Source of the DNA: Paraburkholderia silvatlantica
GTDB taxonomy: Bacteria > Pseudomonadota > Gammaproteobacteria > Burkholderiales > Burkholderiaceae
NCBI RefSeq assembly: GCF_003096715.1
Contig: NZ_QEOL01000002.1
Coordinates: 310,001 to 374,000 of the forward strand
Length of the DNA stretch: 64,000 nt
Direction of reading: 5' to 3'
Positions 24,535 through 36,799 of the stretch are shown one piece after another. The translations under genes were made by a program, and so were the position numbers. The notes beneath the pieces are model-generated. The model did no database searches. It was not told the origin of the DNA and worked only from the letters and a program-made list of their open reading frames with translations. Within the stretch, counting starts at the first letter, position 1. Every line of letters starts with the position of its first letter.

Positions 24535-25383
24535 TTACTGCTTCGTGAAGCGGATGACGGCCGTATCGATACCGGCGTCGGACAGGCGCTGACGCGTCGA
24601 GTTCATATCGTCGAACTTCGTGAACGGACCGATGCGCACGCGATAGTACGTCACGCCGCCGGCATCGCGCTGCGTCACTTTCGACTCGAACCCCTGGAAC
24701 GCGAGGCGCGCGCGCTGCTGCTCGGCGTCGCCCGACGTCTTGTACGCGCCCACCTGCAGGAAGTAGCCGGTGTTGGCGTCGCCGGGGGCGGGCGCGACGC
24801 TGCCGGGCTTGGCGGCCGGGGGCGTCGGCACCGCGTTGGCGGGCTTCTGCGGCTGGTTGTTCGCGAGGATCTGCGCCGGGTTGGTCGTCGCGCTGTTCGT
24901 CGCGTTGTTCGTAGAATTGCTGGCCGACTGCGGCTTCCTCGCGATCGCCGTGCCCCCCGTGACGTTTTCACCCGTCGACGGTTGCGGCGCGACGGCCACG
25001 CCGTTGTTGGCGGCGTTGCTGTTCGAACCCGAAGGCGGCACTTCCACGATCTGCGGCTCTTCGAGCATGCCCGAGGACTGCGACTGGTTCGTGGTCTGGC
25101 CCGGCGCCGTGTTGGGCGGCGTGCTTTGCGCGGCCTGCGGCACCGGCTGGCCCGGCGACTTGCCCTGCAGCACGCGGTTCGGGTCGACCTGCTCGTTGTT
25201 CTGGCTGACGTCGGAAGCGGCCGGCGGCGCGACCTTCGAGACGAACGGCGTGGGCGCGCGCGTGATGTACAGCGCCACCACCACCGCGATCGCAAGGCCG
25301 ACGATCAGGCCCAGCACGATGCCGAGAAAGGTTCCCCCGGACTGCTTCGACTGCTGTTTCGTAGTGCGGCGCGGTTTTGCCAT
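24535..25383 (-). CDS. SPOR-domain membrane protein (FtsN-like)
   Basis: A 282-residue single-pass inner-membrane protein. The short basic cytoplasmic start (MAKPRRTTKQQSKQSGG) is followed by a membrane helix (FLGIVLGLIVGLAIAVVVAL, about residues 19-40). A long Pro/Ala/Asn/Gln-rich periplasmic linker leads to a C-terminal SPOR domain (YFLQVGAYKTSGDAEQQRAR to the end) that binds peptidoglycan lacking stem peptides. This layout matches FtsN-type cell-division proteins. It lies between argS and dsbA. Confidence 0.88.
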   Translation of the reverse strand: MAKPRRTTKQQSKQSGGTFLGIVLGLIVGLAIAVVVALYITRAPTPFVSKVAPPAASDVSQNNEQVDPNRVLQGKSPGQPVPQAAQSTPPNTAPGQTTNQSQSSGMLEEPQIVEVPPSGSNSNAANNGVAVAPQPSTGENVTGGTAIARKPQSASNSTNNATNSATTNPAQILANNQPQKPANAVPTPPAAKPGSVAPAPGDANTGYFLQVGAYKTSGDAEQQRARLAFQGFESKVTQRDAGGVTYYRVRIGPFTKFDDMNSTRQRLSDAGIDTAVIRFTKQ

Positions 25384-25480
25384 CGTCTGAATCACCTGCA
25401 AACAAGAGAATCCTGGAATGGCCGTCCGCGCGAGGCGGCGGCCCCAAACAAGTTGCTGCGCGCGGGTCTCGCGCGTCTCG

Positions 25481-27265
25481 TTACATGCGCTCCGGCGCGG
25501 ACACGCCGATCACGGCCAGGCCGTTCGCGAGCACCCGGCGCGTGGCCGCGAGGAGGGCGACGCGGGCGTCGCGTTCGGCGGCGTCATCGACGAGAACGCG
25601 TTCGGCATTGTAGAACGAGTGAAACTCAGCGGCGAGTTCGCGCAGGTAGAACGCCACCGCGTGCGGCGCGAGTTCGCCGGCGGCATGCGTGAGCATGTCG
25701 GGGAATTCGCCGAGTTTCGCGATGAGCGCGAGCGCGCGCTCGCTCGACAGCGGCGCGAGATCGACCTTGGGCAGCGCGGCTGGATCGCCACCGAACTTGC
25801 CCTGCCAGTCGCCGAGAATCGACGAGATGCGCGCATGCGCGTACTGCACGTAGTACACCGGGTTTTCGTCGTTTTCCTTCAGCGCGAGGTCGATGTCGAA
25901 CACGAATTCGGTGTCGGCCTTGCGCGAGATGAGGAAAAAGCGCACGGCGTCGCGGCCGCGGCGGATTGTCGCCTCGTCGAGCAGGTCGGGCGAGACTTCG
26001 CTGCCCGGGTTCGCGCCGCCAGACCATTCGATCAGGTCGCGCACGGTCACGTAGCTGCCCGCGCGCTTGGAGATCTTCACTTCCTGGCCGTCGCGCATCA
26101 CCGTGACCATCTTGTGCAGCACGTAGTCGGGATAGCCCTTCGGAATGCCGATGCCGAGCGCCTGCAGGCCCGCGCGCACGCGCGCGATGGTGCCGTGGTG
26201 ATCGGAGCCCTGGATGTTGATGACCTTCGTGAAGCCGCGCTCCCACTTGGTGACGTGGTAGGCCACGTCGGGCAGGAAGTAGGTATAGGTGCCGTCGGAC
26301 TTGCGCATCACGCGGTCCTTGTCATCGCCGTAGTCGGTGGTCTTGAGCCACAGCGCGCCTTCCTGCTCGTAAGTCTGCCCCGAAGCGACCAGTGCCTCGA
26401 CGGTCTTCTCGACGCGGCCTTCCGTGTACAGCGACGATTCGAGGTAGTAGCGGTCGAACTTCACGCCGAACGCCTGCAGGTCGAGATCCTGTTCGTGGCG
26501 CAGGTAGGCCACGGCGAAGCGGCGGATCGCTTCGAGGTTCTCAGGGTCCTTTTCGCCCGTGACGGGCTCGCCGTCCTTGGCCGCGACGGTTTCGCCCGCA
26601 AGGTAGTCGCGCGCGATGTCGGCGATGTATTCGCCGTTGTAGGCCGCCTCGGGCCATTCGGCGTCGCCGGGCTTGAAGCCGCGTGCGCGCGCCTGGGTGG
26701 AGAGGGCGAGGTTGCCGATCTGCACGCCCGCGTCGTTGTAGTAGAACTCGCGGTGCACGTCATAGCCCTGCGAGGCGAGCACGTTCGAGATGGCGTCGCC
26801 AAGCGCGGCCTGGCGGCCGTGGCCCACGTGCAGCGGGCCGGTAGGGTTGGCCGAGACGAACTCGACGAGCACGCGCTTGCCCGCTTCGCGCTGCGAGCGG
26901 CCGAATGCCTCGCCCTGCTCGAACACGGCGCCGATCACGGCGCGCCTGGCGTTCGCAGTGAGACGCAGGTTGATGAAGCCGGGGCCGGCCACTTCGGCCG
27001 TCTCGACGAGGCCTGCGGCCTCGGGCTGGGCGAGCACGGCGTCGACGATCTGCTGGGCGAGCTGGCGCGGGTTCGCGCGCATGGGCTTGGCGAGCTGCAT
27101 CGCGACGTTGCAGGCGACGTCGCCGTGTGCGGCGACCTTGGGGCGCTCGAGCGTGATTGCGGGCACGACGAATGCGGCTTCGCTCGCGCCTTCGGTGGCC
27201 TTTGCCACCTGGGCTACGATTTGCGCGAGCAGGGTCTCCAGGGTGTGTTTCTGTGCGGGCAGCAT
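25481..27265 (-). CDS. argS: Arginyl-tRNA synthetase
   Basis: A 594-residue class I synthetase charging tRNA-Arg. It has an N-terminal Add1-like domain, the HIGH-type motif [13 protein letters not shown] near residue 130, the KMSKS-like [18 protein letters not shown] and a C-terminal DALR anticodon-binding domain ending [14 protein letters not shown] 27265 matches family length; the upstream in-frame extension to 27397 is not family-like. First gene of the argS-SPOR-dsbA-SDR block. A structured leader candidate lies at 27303-27350. Confidence 0.96.
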   Translation of the reverse strand: MLPAQKHTLETLLAQIVAQVAKATEGASEAAFVVPAITLERPKVAAHGDVACNVAMQLAKPMRANPRQLAQQIVDAVLAQPEAAGLVETAEVAGPGFINLRLTANARRAVIGAVFEQGEAFGRSQREAGKRVLVEFVSANPTGPLHVGHGRQAALGDAISNVLASQGYDVHREFYYNDAGVQIGNLALSTQARARGFKPGDAEWPEAAYNGEYIADIARDYLAGETVAAKDGEPVTGEKDPENLEAIRRFAVAYLRHEQDLDLQAFGVKFDRYYLESSLYTEGRVEKTVEALVASGQTYEQEGALWLKTTDYGDDKDRVMRKSDGTYTYFLPDVAYHVTKWERGFTKVINIQGSDHHGTIARVRAGLQALGIGIPKGYPDYVLHKMVTVMRDGQEVKISKRAGSYVTVRDLIEWSGGANPGSEVSPDLLDEATIRRGRDAVRFFLISRKADTEFVFDIDLALKENDENPVYYVQYAHARISSILGDWQGKFGGDPAALPKVDLAPLSSERALALIAKLGEFPDMLTHAAGELAPHAVAFYLRELAAEFHSFYNAERVLVDDAAERDARVALLAATRRVLANGLAVIGVSAPERM

Positions 27266-27623
27266 GCTGGTTGCAAGTCCTGTGCGGGTAATGGGATGCG
27301 GGGCCGGCGCCTGGGGGCGTAGCCAGGAGCATGGCCCCTGGCTCGCCGGCGCCGACCGCCGAATACGGGTGAGGGCGCCAGCCTCGCGGTGGGCCACCTG
27401 CCATGCGCCGATGCACGGGGGGCCTCGTTGCGGCAGGCGGCGTGGCGGCGTACCAGACGCCAGAACGTCCGGGCGCCGCGCCCTGCGGGTAATTCCGTCC
27501 TGACGGATTTTAGCAGGTGCTAATATGTGAAATGAGGTAGCGCGACATGGACCGCCTTGGCCTGTCTGGCTTCGCAGGCCGGAGCGTCACGCGCAGATCC
27601 AGAAAATCATAAAGGGAACAGAC
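27266..27623. other. Divergent argS/DUF1840 intergenic region
   Basis: No gene is seen in this 358-base gap. The argS-proximal half holds the nested inverted repeat at 27303-27350. The DUF1840-proximal half contains an extended -10 sequence (TGCTAATAT, 27518-27526) with only a weak -35 (TCCTGA or CTGACG around 27498-27505), a likely promoter for the downstream gene. Confidence 0.45.
27303..27350. repeat. Nested inverted repeat in the argS leader region
   Basis: An inner 7-bp dyad (AGCCAGG 27321-27327, CCTGGCT 27337-27343) sits inside an outer 7-bp dyad (GCCGGCG 27303-27309, CGCCGGC 27344-27350), 38-85 bases upstream of argS. It could fold in the argS 5' leader. Function unknown. Confidence 0.4.
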
Positions 27624-27950
27624 ATGCTGGTTACTTTCAAATGTCACGCGGCGCCTGACGTCACGATGCTGGAGAACCTCGCACAATACCTTCTCGGCAT
27701 TATCGGCAAGCGGCTCGGCCCGCGCGGCGTGATCACCCACGACGAACTCGATACCGCCATCATCAAGCTCGAAGCGGCCATCGCCACGGACAAGAAAGAG
27801 CGCCACGAGCAGGAAGGCCACTTTCACGAAGGCGAAGATGACCACGCGCATCACGAACTGCCGGTCGGTCTCGCGCAACGCGCCTTTCCGTTCCTCGATA
27901 TGCTGCGCGCCGCGAAGAAGGAAGACAACGACGTTTTGTGGGGCATTTGA
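27624..27950 (+). CDS. DUF1840 family protein with His-rich loop
   Basis: A 108-residue cytoplasmic protein of family DUF1840, function unknown. The N-terminus MLVTFKCHAAPDVTMLEN and the C-terminus FPFLDMLRAAKKEDNDVLWGI are family-typical. Between them is a His/Glu/Asp-rich stretch (about residues 60-77, KKERHEQEGHFHEGEDDH) that could bind a metal. ATG 27624 is preceded by AAGGGAA. It stands alone before a bidirectional terminator at 28068. Confidence 0.88.
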   Translation: MLVTFKCHAAPDVTMLENLAQYLLGIIGKRLGPRGVITHDELDTAIIKLEAAIATDKKERHEQEGHFHEGEDDHAHHELPVGLAQRAFPFLDMLRAAKKEDNDVLWGI

Positions 27951-28067
27951 GTTCCTGCCTGACGTCCTTGTGTGACATGACTGGACGCAGGGTTGCCCTG
28001 TCGCCACGGTGCGTAGCGGCCAGCCAGTGAGGACCGCCCTGGCTGCCCAGCCTGATTCGACGCTTCA

Positions 28068-28107
28068 AAAAGCAGAGGGCCCGCAATGTTGCGGGCCCTC
28101 TGCTTTT
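28068..28107. terminator. Bidirectional terminator
   Basis: A 17-bp or longer perfect stem (AAAAGCAGAGGGCCCGC and GCGGGCCCTCTGCTTTT) lies between convergent genes, with A-run and T-run on both sides. It can terminate DUF1840 transcription on plus and the small exported protein gene on minus. Confidence 0.85.
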
Positions 28108-28125
28108 GTTCACCCGCGGCGCGCC

Positions 28126-28329
28126 TTACTCGCTGGCAGCGGCCGGTTCGGCAGCGGAAGCCTCTGACTTCTTCATCTTCTTTTTCTTCGGCTTCTTCAC
28201 GTGCTTTTCGGTGGGCGCCGAATACGACGTCACGGGGCTCGCCTGCTCCGGCGCGGCCGGCTGGGCGAACGACGGCTGCGCAAGCGCCGCGACGCCGAAG
28301 GCGGTCAACATCAACATCAGCTTCTTCAT
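28126..28329 (-). CDS. Small exported lysine-rich protein
   Basis: A 67-residue predicted secreted protein of unknown function. A signal peptide (MKKLMLMLTAFGVAALAQ, cleavage after SFA) is followed by a Pro/Ala/Ser segment and a strongly basic cluster (KHVKKPKKKKMKK), then an acidic Ala-rich end. A GGAG ribosome binding site precedes the start and a strong terminator follows, which supports expression. I recognise no family beyond similar small Burkholderia exported proteins. Confidence 0.65.
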   Translation of the reverse strand: MKKLMLMLTAFGVAALAQPSFAQPAAPEQASPVTSYSAPTEKHVKKPKKKKMKKSEASAAEPAAASE

Positions 28330-28577
28330 ACGATTTCTCCGTCGAGGTTGCTTCGATTTTGCGTTTTAAGGATTGGCTGATGATCAAGCCAGCGCGGCCT
28401 TGCCGCATGTGGCCGGGTGTCATGCAGGTGATACCGGGTCTTGCCGGGCCATCTTACAAAGCCGAAAAATCGTGCGCGCGTAATCTTCATCTTGCCGGAT
28501 GACGTATGTCGGGCGGCGACAACAGGGGGGAGCGCGACGCGAGAAAGCGCGCCGCCCGCGGCGGCGCACCGTGCGGC

Positions 28578-31295
<2,718 letters not shown>

Positions 31296-31376
31296 GGCGT
31301 GGGACCGGATCGTATGTTGTTGGAGCGGGACTCGGAAGCCGCGATCGAGTTTGCCTTCAGGTGGCTTCAGGCGGCT

Positions 31377-32459
31377 TCAGGCGGCTTCGCGATACTGGCC
31401 GGGCCAGCGGCGCGGCTTGATCCCGGCGAGCGCTTTGGCAATGGCCGCGATGTGCTCGGGCGTCGTGCCGCAGCAGCCGCCTGCCACGTTGACGAGACCG
31501 GCGCTCGCGAATTCCTTGAGCAGTCCGGATGTATCGGCGGGCGTTTCGTCGAAGCCCGTGTCGCTCATCGGGTTGGGCAGGCCCGCGTTCGGATAGCACG
31601 AGACGTACGTATCGCAGAGCTTCGCAAGCTCGGCGATGTACGGGCGCATGAGCGCCGCGCCCAGCGCGCAGTTCAGGCCGAACGTGAGCGGCTTCGCGTG
31701 GCGCAGCGAGTTCCAGAACGCTTCGACGGTCTGACCCGAGAGAATGCGCCCCGAGGCGTCGGTGACGGTGCCCGAGATCATGATCGGCAGATTCTCGCCC
31801 GTGTCTTCGAAGAGTTGGTCGAGCGCAAACAGCGCGGCCTTGGCGTTGAGCGTGTCGAAGATCGTCTCGACGAGGAAGAGGTCGCAGCCGCCGTCCATGA
31901 GCGCCTTCGCCTGCTCGTAGTAGGCACGGCGCAGTTCTTCGAACGTCACGTTGCGCGCGCCCGGGTCGTTCACGTCGGGCGAGATGCTTGCCGTTTTCGG
32001 CGTCGGCCCGATCGCGCCCGCGGCGAAGCGCGGCTTGTCCGGCGTCGAATACTTCTCGCACGCGGCGCGCGCGAGCTTCGCCGACTCGACGTTCATTTCG
32101 ATGGCGAGATCGCCCATGCCGTAATCGTCCTGGGCCACCGTGGTCGCGCCGAACGTGTTGGTTTCGATGATGTCCGCCCCCGCCGCGAGGTACTGCTCGT
32201 GAATCTCGCTGATGATCTGCGGCTGCGTGAGCGAGAGCAGTTCGTTGTTGCCCTTGATGTCGCGCGGATAGTCCCTGAAGCGTTCGCTTCCGCCTTTACC
32301 TCGATAGGCGGCTTCGTCGAGCTTGTAGCGCTGGATCATCGTGCCCATCGCGCCGTCGAGGATCACGATACGCGAGGCGAGCAGCGCGGGAAGCGCTGCG
32401 CCGCGCGTGTATTTGGCGTCCCCGGCGGGGCGCGAGGCAAGGGCTGCAGGCTGGTTCAT
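31377..32459 (-). CDS. metH: Methionine synthase, homocysteine methyltransferase part
   Basis: A 360-residue homocysteine S-methyltransferase module. It begins with an Ala-rich leader, then [36 protein letters not shown] (zinc-site Cys region begins further on), and ends with the zinc-binding [18 protein letters not shown] (two Cys). It donates the homocysteine half of the MetH reaction to the large partner downstream. ATG 32459 gives the normal length. A TACAAT -10 candidate sits at 32503-32508 on the minus strand, about 45 bases upstream. No cobalamin or SAH riboswitch is recognisable in the 200 bases before it. Confidence 0.94.
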   Translation of the reverse strand: MNQPAALASRPAGDAKYTRGAALPALLASRIVILDGAMGTMIQRYKLDEAAYRGKGGSERFRDYPRDIKGNNELLSLTQPQIISEIHEQYLAAGADIIETNTFGATTVAQDDYGMGDLAIEMNVESAKLARAACEKYSTPDKPRFAAGAIGPTPKTASISPDVNDPGARNVTFEELRRAYYEQAKALMDGGCDLFLVETIFDTLNAKAALFALDQLFEDTGENLPIMISGTVTDASGRILSGQTVEAFWNSLRHAKPLTFGLNCALGAALMRPYIAELAKLCDTYVSCYPNAGLPNPMSDTGFDETPADTSGLLKEFASAGLVNVAGGCCGTTPEHIAAIAKALAGIKPRRWPGQYREAA

Positions 32460-32595
32460 GGATCGCGGGCGGGCGTGGTGCCGGTTGAACTGGGAACCCC
32501 ACATTGTAGCCGCTGCGGCAACGCCGCGCTGCGGGCGGCGTCGCGCGGGCAAGCCGCTGCGGCGCCTGCCGGACAGCGGAAAGGGGCGCTAAAAG

Positions 32596-32625
32596 AAAAC
32601 CCCGCCCGGCAAGCCGGACGGGGTT
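32596..32625. terminator. Terminator hairpin between metH and DUF3567 genes
   Basis: A stem (AACCCCGCCCGGC and GCCGGACGGGGTT, one mismatch) flanked by A-rich and T-rich ends lies downstream of the minus-strand DUF3567 stop (32672) and ends its transcript. Confidence 0.7.
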
Positions 32626-32671
32626 TCGTGTGAAGGACGCTGCGCGTTGAGTGCCGCGGGGTGCGCTAGCG

Positions 32672-32929
32672 TCAGTGAAGCACGACGGGTTGTTGCATGA
32701 GGCTGTCGAACTGCCCGAGGAATTCGTCGACTTCGTCGAGCGACTGGTCCTCGTCCATCAGCTTTTGCACGTCTTCGCGAAAACGTGCCGCCATCGCGCC
32801 GTCGATGAAGATCTCGCGACGCGCATTCTTGTCGACGATCTCGTAGCCGCCTGCGCGCATCGCGCTGTGGCCGTCCTGCGGTGGGAACTCGACGACGCAA
32901 TAGTTGGGACTGTTGTAGATCATTTGCAT
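32672..32929 (-). CDS. DUF3567 family protein
   Basis: An 85-residue cytoplasmic protein of the beta-proteobacterial family DUF3567, function unknown. It begins MQMIYNSPNYCVVEFP and continues GYEIVDKNARREIFIDGAMA; the C-terminal half is acidic and helical (LMDEDQSLDEVDEFLGQFDSL region). The start at 32929 follows AAAAAGGAGTG. It lies upstream of metH on the same strand but is separated by a terminator. Confidence 0.9.
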   Translation of the reverse strand: MQMIYNSPNYCVVEFPPQDGHSAMRAGGYEIVDKNARREIFIDGAMAARFREDVQKLMDEDQSLDEVDEFLGQFDSLMQQPVVLH

Positions 32930-33117
32930 GGCGACACTCCTTTTTCCTGTGCTCCCTGACCTTCTCAGGCCAATACATGGAGCGTTCGTTCTGGAATTCA
33001 AGGGGTGGGTCCCGCATCACCTCTTATGTGGACTGCTCTCCCTTTTTACTTCACTTCTCGACTGCGTCTGCTGCCACTGCCATGATGCTTTTGCTTCGAA
33101 CTATTACTTCGAACTGC

Positions 33118-33906
33118 TTAGACCAACTGCTTGAGAAACGTTTCGAGCAAGGCGGTGAAACGGTGCGACTCCTCTACCGGGGCCAGATGCGCGGCATCAA
33201 GCACCACGAAATGCGACCCTTCTATCGCGCCTGCAAGGGCCTGCGTTACGGCCATCGGCGTGCCGCTGTCGTGGCGGCCCGCCACTGCGAGCGTCGGCAC
33301 GCGCAGTTGCGCGAGCCTGTTTTGCACGTCGAAATCGCGTAACGCCTCGCAGGCCATCGCATAGCCTTCTGCAGGGGTCCGTAATAAAACGTCACAAATC
33401 TGCTCGACAGTCGGCGCATGCGTGTGCCGGAATTCGGCGGTGAACCAGCGGGCCATCGTTGCGTCGACGAGCGCCCCGAGCCCCTCGCTGCGTACCGTGG
33501 CGGCACGCTCGTTCCATGTTTCGCGCGCTTGTGGCGGCGTATGGCTCGCCGTATCGCAAAGCGTGAGCGTCGTCACGCGTTCGGGGTAATCGAGCGCGAA
33601 CTGCTGCGCGATCATGCCGCCCATCGACATGCCGACGAGATGCGCATGCTCGATGCCAGTGGCGTCGAAAAGCGCGTCGAGGTCGGCGGCGAGATCGGCG
33701 AAGCCGAACGGTTCGCTCGCGATGGCGCTCGCGCCGTGGCCGCGCACGTCATAGCGCAGCACGCTGTGGCGATGGCGGAAATGTCCGGCGAGCGTGTCCC
33801 ACACTTGAAGGTCGCCGCCCAGTTGGTGAATGAACGCCAGCGCCGGCCCACCGCTCCTGTCGTCGAAGACATAGTGCGTATCGATGCCGTTGACAGTCAC
33901 TTGCAT
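33118..33906 (-). CDS. pcaD: 3-oxoadipate enol-lactonase
   Basis: A 262-residue alpha/beta hydrolase that opens 3-oxoadipate enol-lactone in the beta-ketoadipate pathway. Features are the family start MQVTVNGIDTHYVFDDRSGGP, LRYDVRGHGAS, the nucleophile elbow VGMSMGGMIAQ (Ser), an Asp in VAGRHDSGTPM and a His in LDAAHLAPVEES. It stands alone: no pcaC, pcaB or pcaIJ are nearby in the window, unlike typical pca operons. Another esterase of the same group cannot be fully excluded. Confidence 0.85.
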   Translation of the reverse strand: MQVTVNGIDTHYVFDDRSGGPALAFIHQLGGDLQVWDTLAGHFRHRHSVLRYDVRGHGASAIASEPFGFADLAADLDALFDATGIEHAHLVGMSMGGMIAQQFALDYPERVTTLTLCDTASHTPPQARETWNERAATVRSEGLGALVDATMARWFTAEFRHTHAPTVEQICDVLLRTPAEGYAMACEALRDFDVQNRLAQLRVPTLAVAGRHDSGTPMAVTQALAGAIEGSHFVVLDAAHLAPVEESHRFTALLETFLKQLV

Positions 33907-34331
33907 GGGTTCCTCCTTCGCCTTCCAGGCCGGGAGTCAAGCCGTTTGCGAGGTACTGCATGCACGCGATGCTGGTGGAGCAATCCGCGCGCCTGAAGCG
34001 CGCAGACAATGCGCGATGCGATGTTCGTTAGCTTGTGTGTCGCGTCCCTGTTTGCTGCGCTGTTTATTGTGTCGTGCCGATTTTGTCCGTCGTATGCAGC
34101 GTTGTTTCGGTTTGTTCGTGCTGGTCCGGTTGCTTGTTTGCTGGCTCGCTGTTTGCGCGCGCTATCGTGCTGTCTTGCTGCCGTGTTTCATCTGCTTGTT
34201 TTTCGGCCCTTCGTGGTGCGCGCGACGCCTTGCGATCCTTGACGCATGGCTCGATTCCAGTATGCGCCATTTCGTGAATTCGTGTTGCGAAGCGGGTCGT
34301 CCGGATCGAGCGGTGCGTGCGCTTGCGCGCA
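33907..34331. other. Non-coding, strand-skewed 425-base gap
   Basis: No gene is supported here. The stretch 34030-34230 is unusually poor in A on the plus strand, so a transcript from the DUF3108 gene (minus strand) would be C/A-rich and G-poor for about 200 bases. That is the composition of Rho loading sites. Small hydrophobic, Cys-rich frames on the plus strand are consequences of this skew. Confidence 0.45.
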
Positions 34332-35741
34332 TCAGGGATGCTCGGGCGCCGGGCCCGGCGAAGCGGCTGAGGGTTGCGCGTCGCCGGTGGCCGGTTGCGG
34401 CGGTGATTGCGTTGGCGTTTCTGTCTGCATATTGGCGGGTGGCGCCGGCTGCGTCGACGGTTGCGGTTGTGATGCAGCAGGCGCCGAAGCCGGCGCAGTT
34501 TCCGGTGTTGCGGATTGTGCCGAGGTTGTGTCGGGTGGGGCGTTGGGCGCAGTGGCGGTCGCGGCGTTCGCGGCCGCAGCGGAGTCGGGTGCCGAGGCGT
34601 CCGGCGCCGCGAGCGCACCACGCCACACGAGTTCGAACTGGTTGCCGTTCGGCTCGGTTTGCACGAGGCGCACAGGCAACCAGCCGAGCGAGGGCGCGAG
34701 CCACACGTCGATGCGCCGCTTGTCGCCCTCGCGGCGCGGCAGACGCATGAAATGGCGCGCCGTGACGTAGCCATGATCCGTGCTCACGGTTTCGTCGCCG
34801 ATCGTGGTGATGGGCCACGTTTCGCCGCTATCGTTGTCCGCGACATAGAACTCGCGCGTGACGCCCGGCTTGTACGCGTCGGGATCGCCGCGCACGAGGC
34901 TCGCGAGCTGCATCACCATGCTGAAGCGGTCCTGCGCGCCGTCGGGCAGCGCGAGCGAGTTGGGCGTGCGCGTGAAGACGATCTGCCTGTCGGTGCGGTT
35001 GAAAACCGTCACGTCCGAAGGGCGATGGCCGCGCTTTTCGATGTATTGATCGGGTGCCAGGCCGAAGGCGTCCACGCGGCCCCTGCTCGTCCAGCTGAAC
35101 TCGCCGACGAAGGGCAGAGGCACGCGCACGACCATCTCGTAACGTTGCCCGTCGCTTGACCAGTGGATCGTGCCGGGCTGATTGCGCACGCCGTTATAGA
35201 ACGTGTCGTATTGCAGTTCGCCCGATGGAGGCACCGAAAACTTCAGGCCATGCGAGGCCTGCGTGGCTTGGGCGAAAGGCTGCTCGCCATTGCCGGGCGC
35301 GGCGCTAGCCGTCCCGCTGGCGCCGGCGGCGCTCGCGCTGGCCGGCGATGCCGCTGCGGGCGCGGACGCCGCCTGCGTATCCGGCGGCGCGGCCGGCGCT
35401 TTGGGGTGCGGCTTTGGCGGCGTCACAGCGTGCAGCGTACGCGGCTCGGCGCGCCTGGGCGCGGGTTTGGGCGCGGCATGGGGAGGCGCCGCGGCGGGGC
35501 CCGCGGGCTTTGCCGCGCGCTCGATGCGCTCGGGCTTGAGGAGCGCCACTTGCACCGGCACGCGCACGTGCGCAACAGGCGGCGGCGCGCCGTGATGCCG
35601 CTCGAACCATTCGGCCGCTAGCCAATGGAGCGCCGTGACCGCGACGAACACGCCGACCCAGCGCCACGCGCGCATGCGCTGCGGCGTGCGTGAGTCGGCG
35701 TCGAGGCGGCGTGCCTCGCGCGGGGCGGCTGGAGTGGACAT
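34332..35741 (-). CDS. DUF3108 protein with TonB-like N-terminus
   Basis: A 469-residue envelope protein. A single N-terminal membrane helix (about residues 27-45, VGVFVAVTALHWLAAEWF) is followed by a Pro/Ala-rich periplasmic linker to about residue 155. A DUF3108 domain then runs from LKFSVPPSGELQYDTFY to QTEPNGNQFELVWRGAL, and the last 70 residues are again a Pro/Ala/Thr/Gln-rich tail. The layout resembles TonB-type periplasm-spanning proteins, but no TonB C-terminal domain is seen. Function unknown. Confidence 0.8.
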   Translation of the reverse strand: MSTPAAPREARRLDADSRTPQRMRAWRWVGVFVAVTALHWLAAEWFERHHGAPPPVAHVRVPVQVALLKPERIERAAKPAGPAAAPPHAAPKPAPRRAEPRTLHAVTPPKPHPKAPAAPPDTQAASAPAAASPASASAAGASGTASAAPGNGEQPFAQATQASHGLKFSVPPSGELQYDTFYNGVRNQPGTIHWSSDGQRYEMVVRVPLPFVGEFSWTSRGRVDAFGLAPDQYIEKRGHRPSDVTVFNRTDRQIVFTRTPNSLALPDGAQDRFSMVMQLASLVRGDPDAYKPGVTREFYVADNDSGETWPITTIGDETVSTDHGYVTARHFMRLPRREGDKRRIDVWLAPSLGWLPVRLVQTEPNGNQFELVWRGALAAPDASAPDSAAAANAATATAPNAPPDTTSAQSATPETAPASAPAASQPQPSTQPAPPANMQTETPTQSPPQPATGDAQPSAASPGPAPEHP

Positions 35742-35870
35742 CGGCGGTTCGTGGGGTGGTCGCGGGTCGGTATCGGTCGTACGTTAATGTGACACAACCC
35801 GCCGGGTGCTTGCAGAAAGGCAGACGCGCGCGAGCGGGGTCACATGTGTGCCGGCCGGGGCACGCGGCCC

Positions 35871-36776
35871 TCAGCGCGGCGTTGGACTGTACCCCAATTC
35901 GTACGACAGTTTTTCGGCGCACGCGCGCAGCGCGCTATCCACGGCGCCGTTCCAGGCGATATCGAATGCGCCTTCGTGACCGAGCGCGATGAGTCCGAGC
36001 GCGAGTTCGCCGCTCGCGTCGAACACGGGCGTGCAGAACGCGTGGATGGTCGGCAGCAACATGCCCTCCACGCGGGCCGCACCATGCTCGCGAACGTCTG
36101 CGAGCGCCTGTTCGAGCGCTTTCGCCGTGCGCGGCGTCGAACCGTACGAGTAGTGCTGCGCGCCCGCGAGTTCGCGCTCGATCAGCGGGGCCGTCTTGCT
36201 GCGCGGCAGGTAGGCGGCGAATAGCAGGCCCGTGGCGGAACTGAGCATCGGCATGACGTCGCCGAGCTTGAGCGACGCTTTCGCAGGGTGGCTCGACTCC
36301 AGCCAGTGCACGACGGTCGGCCCCTGGTTGCCCCACACGGCGATGCCCACGGTGATGTCGAGCGCGTCGCGCAATTCGGTGAGCGCGAGCCGCGCGAGCT
36401 TGACGCCGTCCACGCGCGCGAGGCGTGCCAGTCCGAGCTGCAACGCGAAGCCGCCCAGTTCGTAGCGCCCCGAAAGCGGGTCCTGGGCGACCACGCCGAG
36501 GCGCATGAAGCTCACGAGATAGCGGTGCGCTTTCGCCGGGCTCATGCCCGCGCGCTGCGCGAGGTCGCGCAGCATCATCGCGCGCGGCTCGCTGGTGAGC
36601 ACTTCGAGCAGGCGAAAACCCACTTCGATCGACTGGATGCCCGAGCGCAGTTTTTCTTCCCCGGCTTCAGCGCCTTCCGAAGCTTCGGCGGTGTCCAGGG
36701 TGTCGGCGAGGTCTTCGGCGCTCGTGGCGTCTGGGGCGCTCGCGCGTGGCGAGGCAGGTCGGACGGTTGGCGGCAT
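35871..36776 (-). CDS. IclR-family transcriptional regulator
   Basis: A 301-residue regulator. The N-terminal winged helix (about residues 45-110: SIEVGFRLLEVLTSEPRAMM ... AGMSPAKAHRYLVSFMRLG) is followed by the IclR effector domain with VDGVKLARLALTELRDAL, the SSATGLLFAAYLP loop and the C-terminal GLIALGHEGAFD. A 30-40-residue Ala/Ser/Glu-rich lead precedes the HTH; the start at 36776 avoids overlap with the divergent gene's promoter. It is divergent from the FAH-family gene, which it probably controls. Confidence 0.9.
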   Translation of the reverse strand: MPPTVRPASPRASAPDATSAEDLADTLDTAEASEGAEAGEEKLRSGIQSIEVGFRLLEVLTSEPRAMMLRDLAQRAGMSPAKAHRYLVSFMRLGVVAQDPLSGRYELGGFALQLGLARLARVDGVKLARLALTELRDALDITVGIAVWGNQGPTVVHWLESSHPAKASLKLGDVMPMLSSATGLLFAAYLPRSKTAPLIERELAGAQHYSYGSTPRTAKALEQALADVREHGAARVEGMLLPTIHAFCTPVFDASGELALGLIALGHEGAFDIAWNGAVDSALRACAEKLSYELGYSPTPR

Positions 36777-36799
36777 GGATGCGTTGTGGTGTTCAAACG

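Noticed and set aside
32460..32671. Cobalamin or SAH riboswitch upstream of metH
   Set aside because: No B12 box or SAH riboswitch core was recognised by eye in either strand.
34009..34242. A 77-residue hydrophobic, Cys-rich ORF on the plus strand
   Set aside because: It has no ribosome binding site and its composition follows from the T-rich skew of this gap; several frames here look alike.
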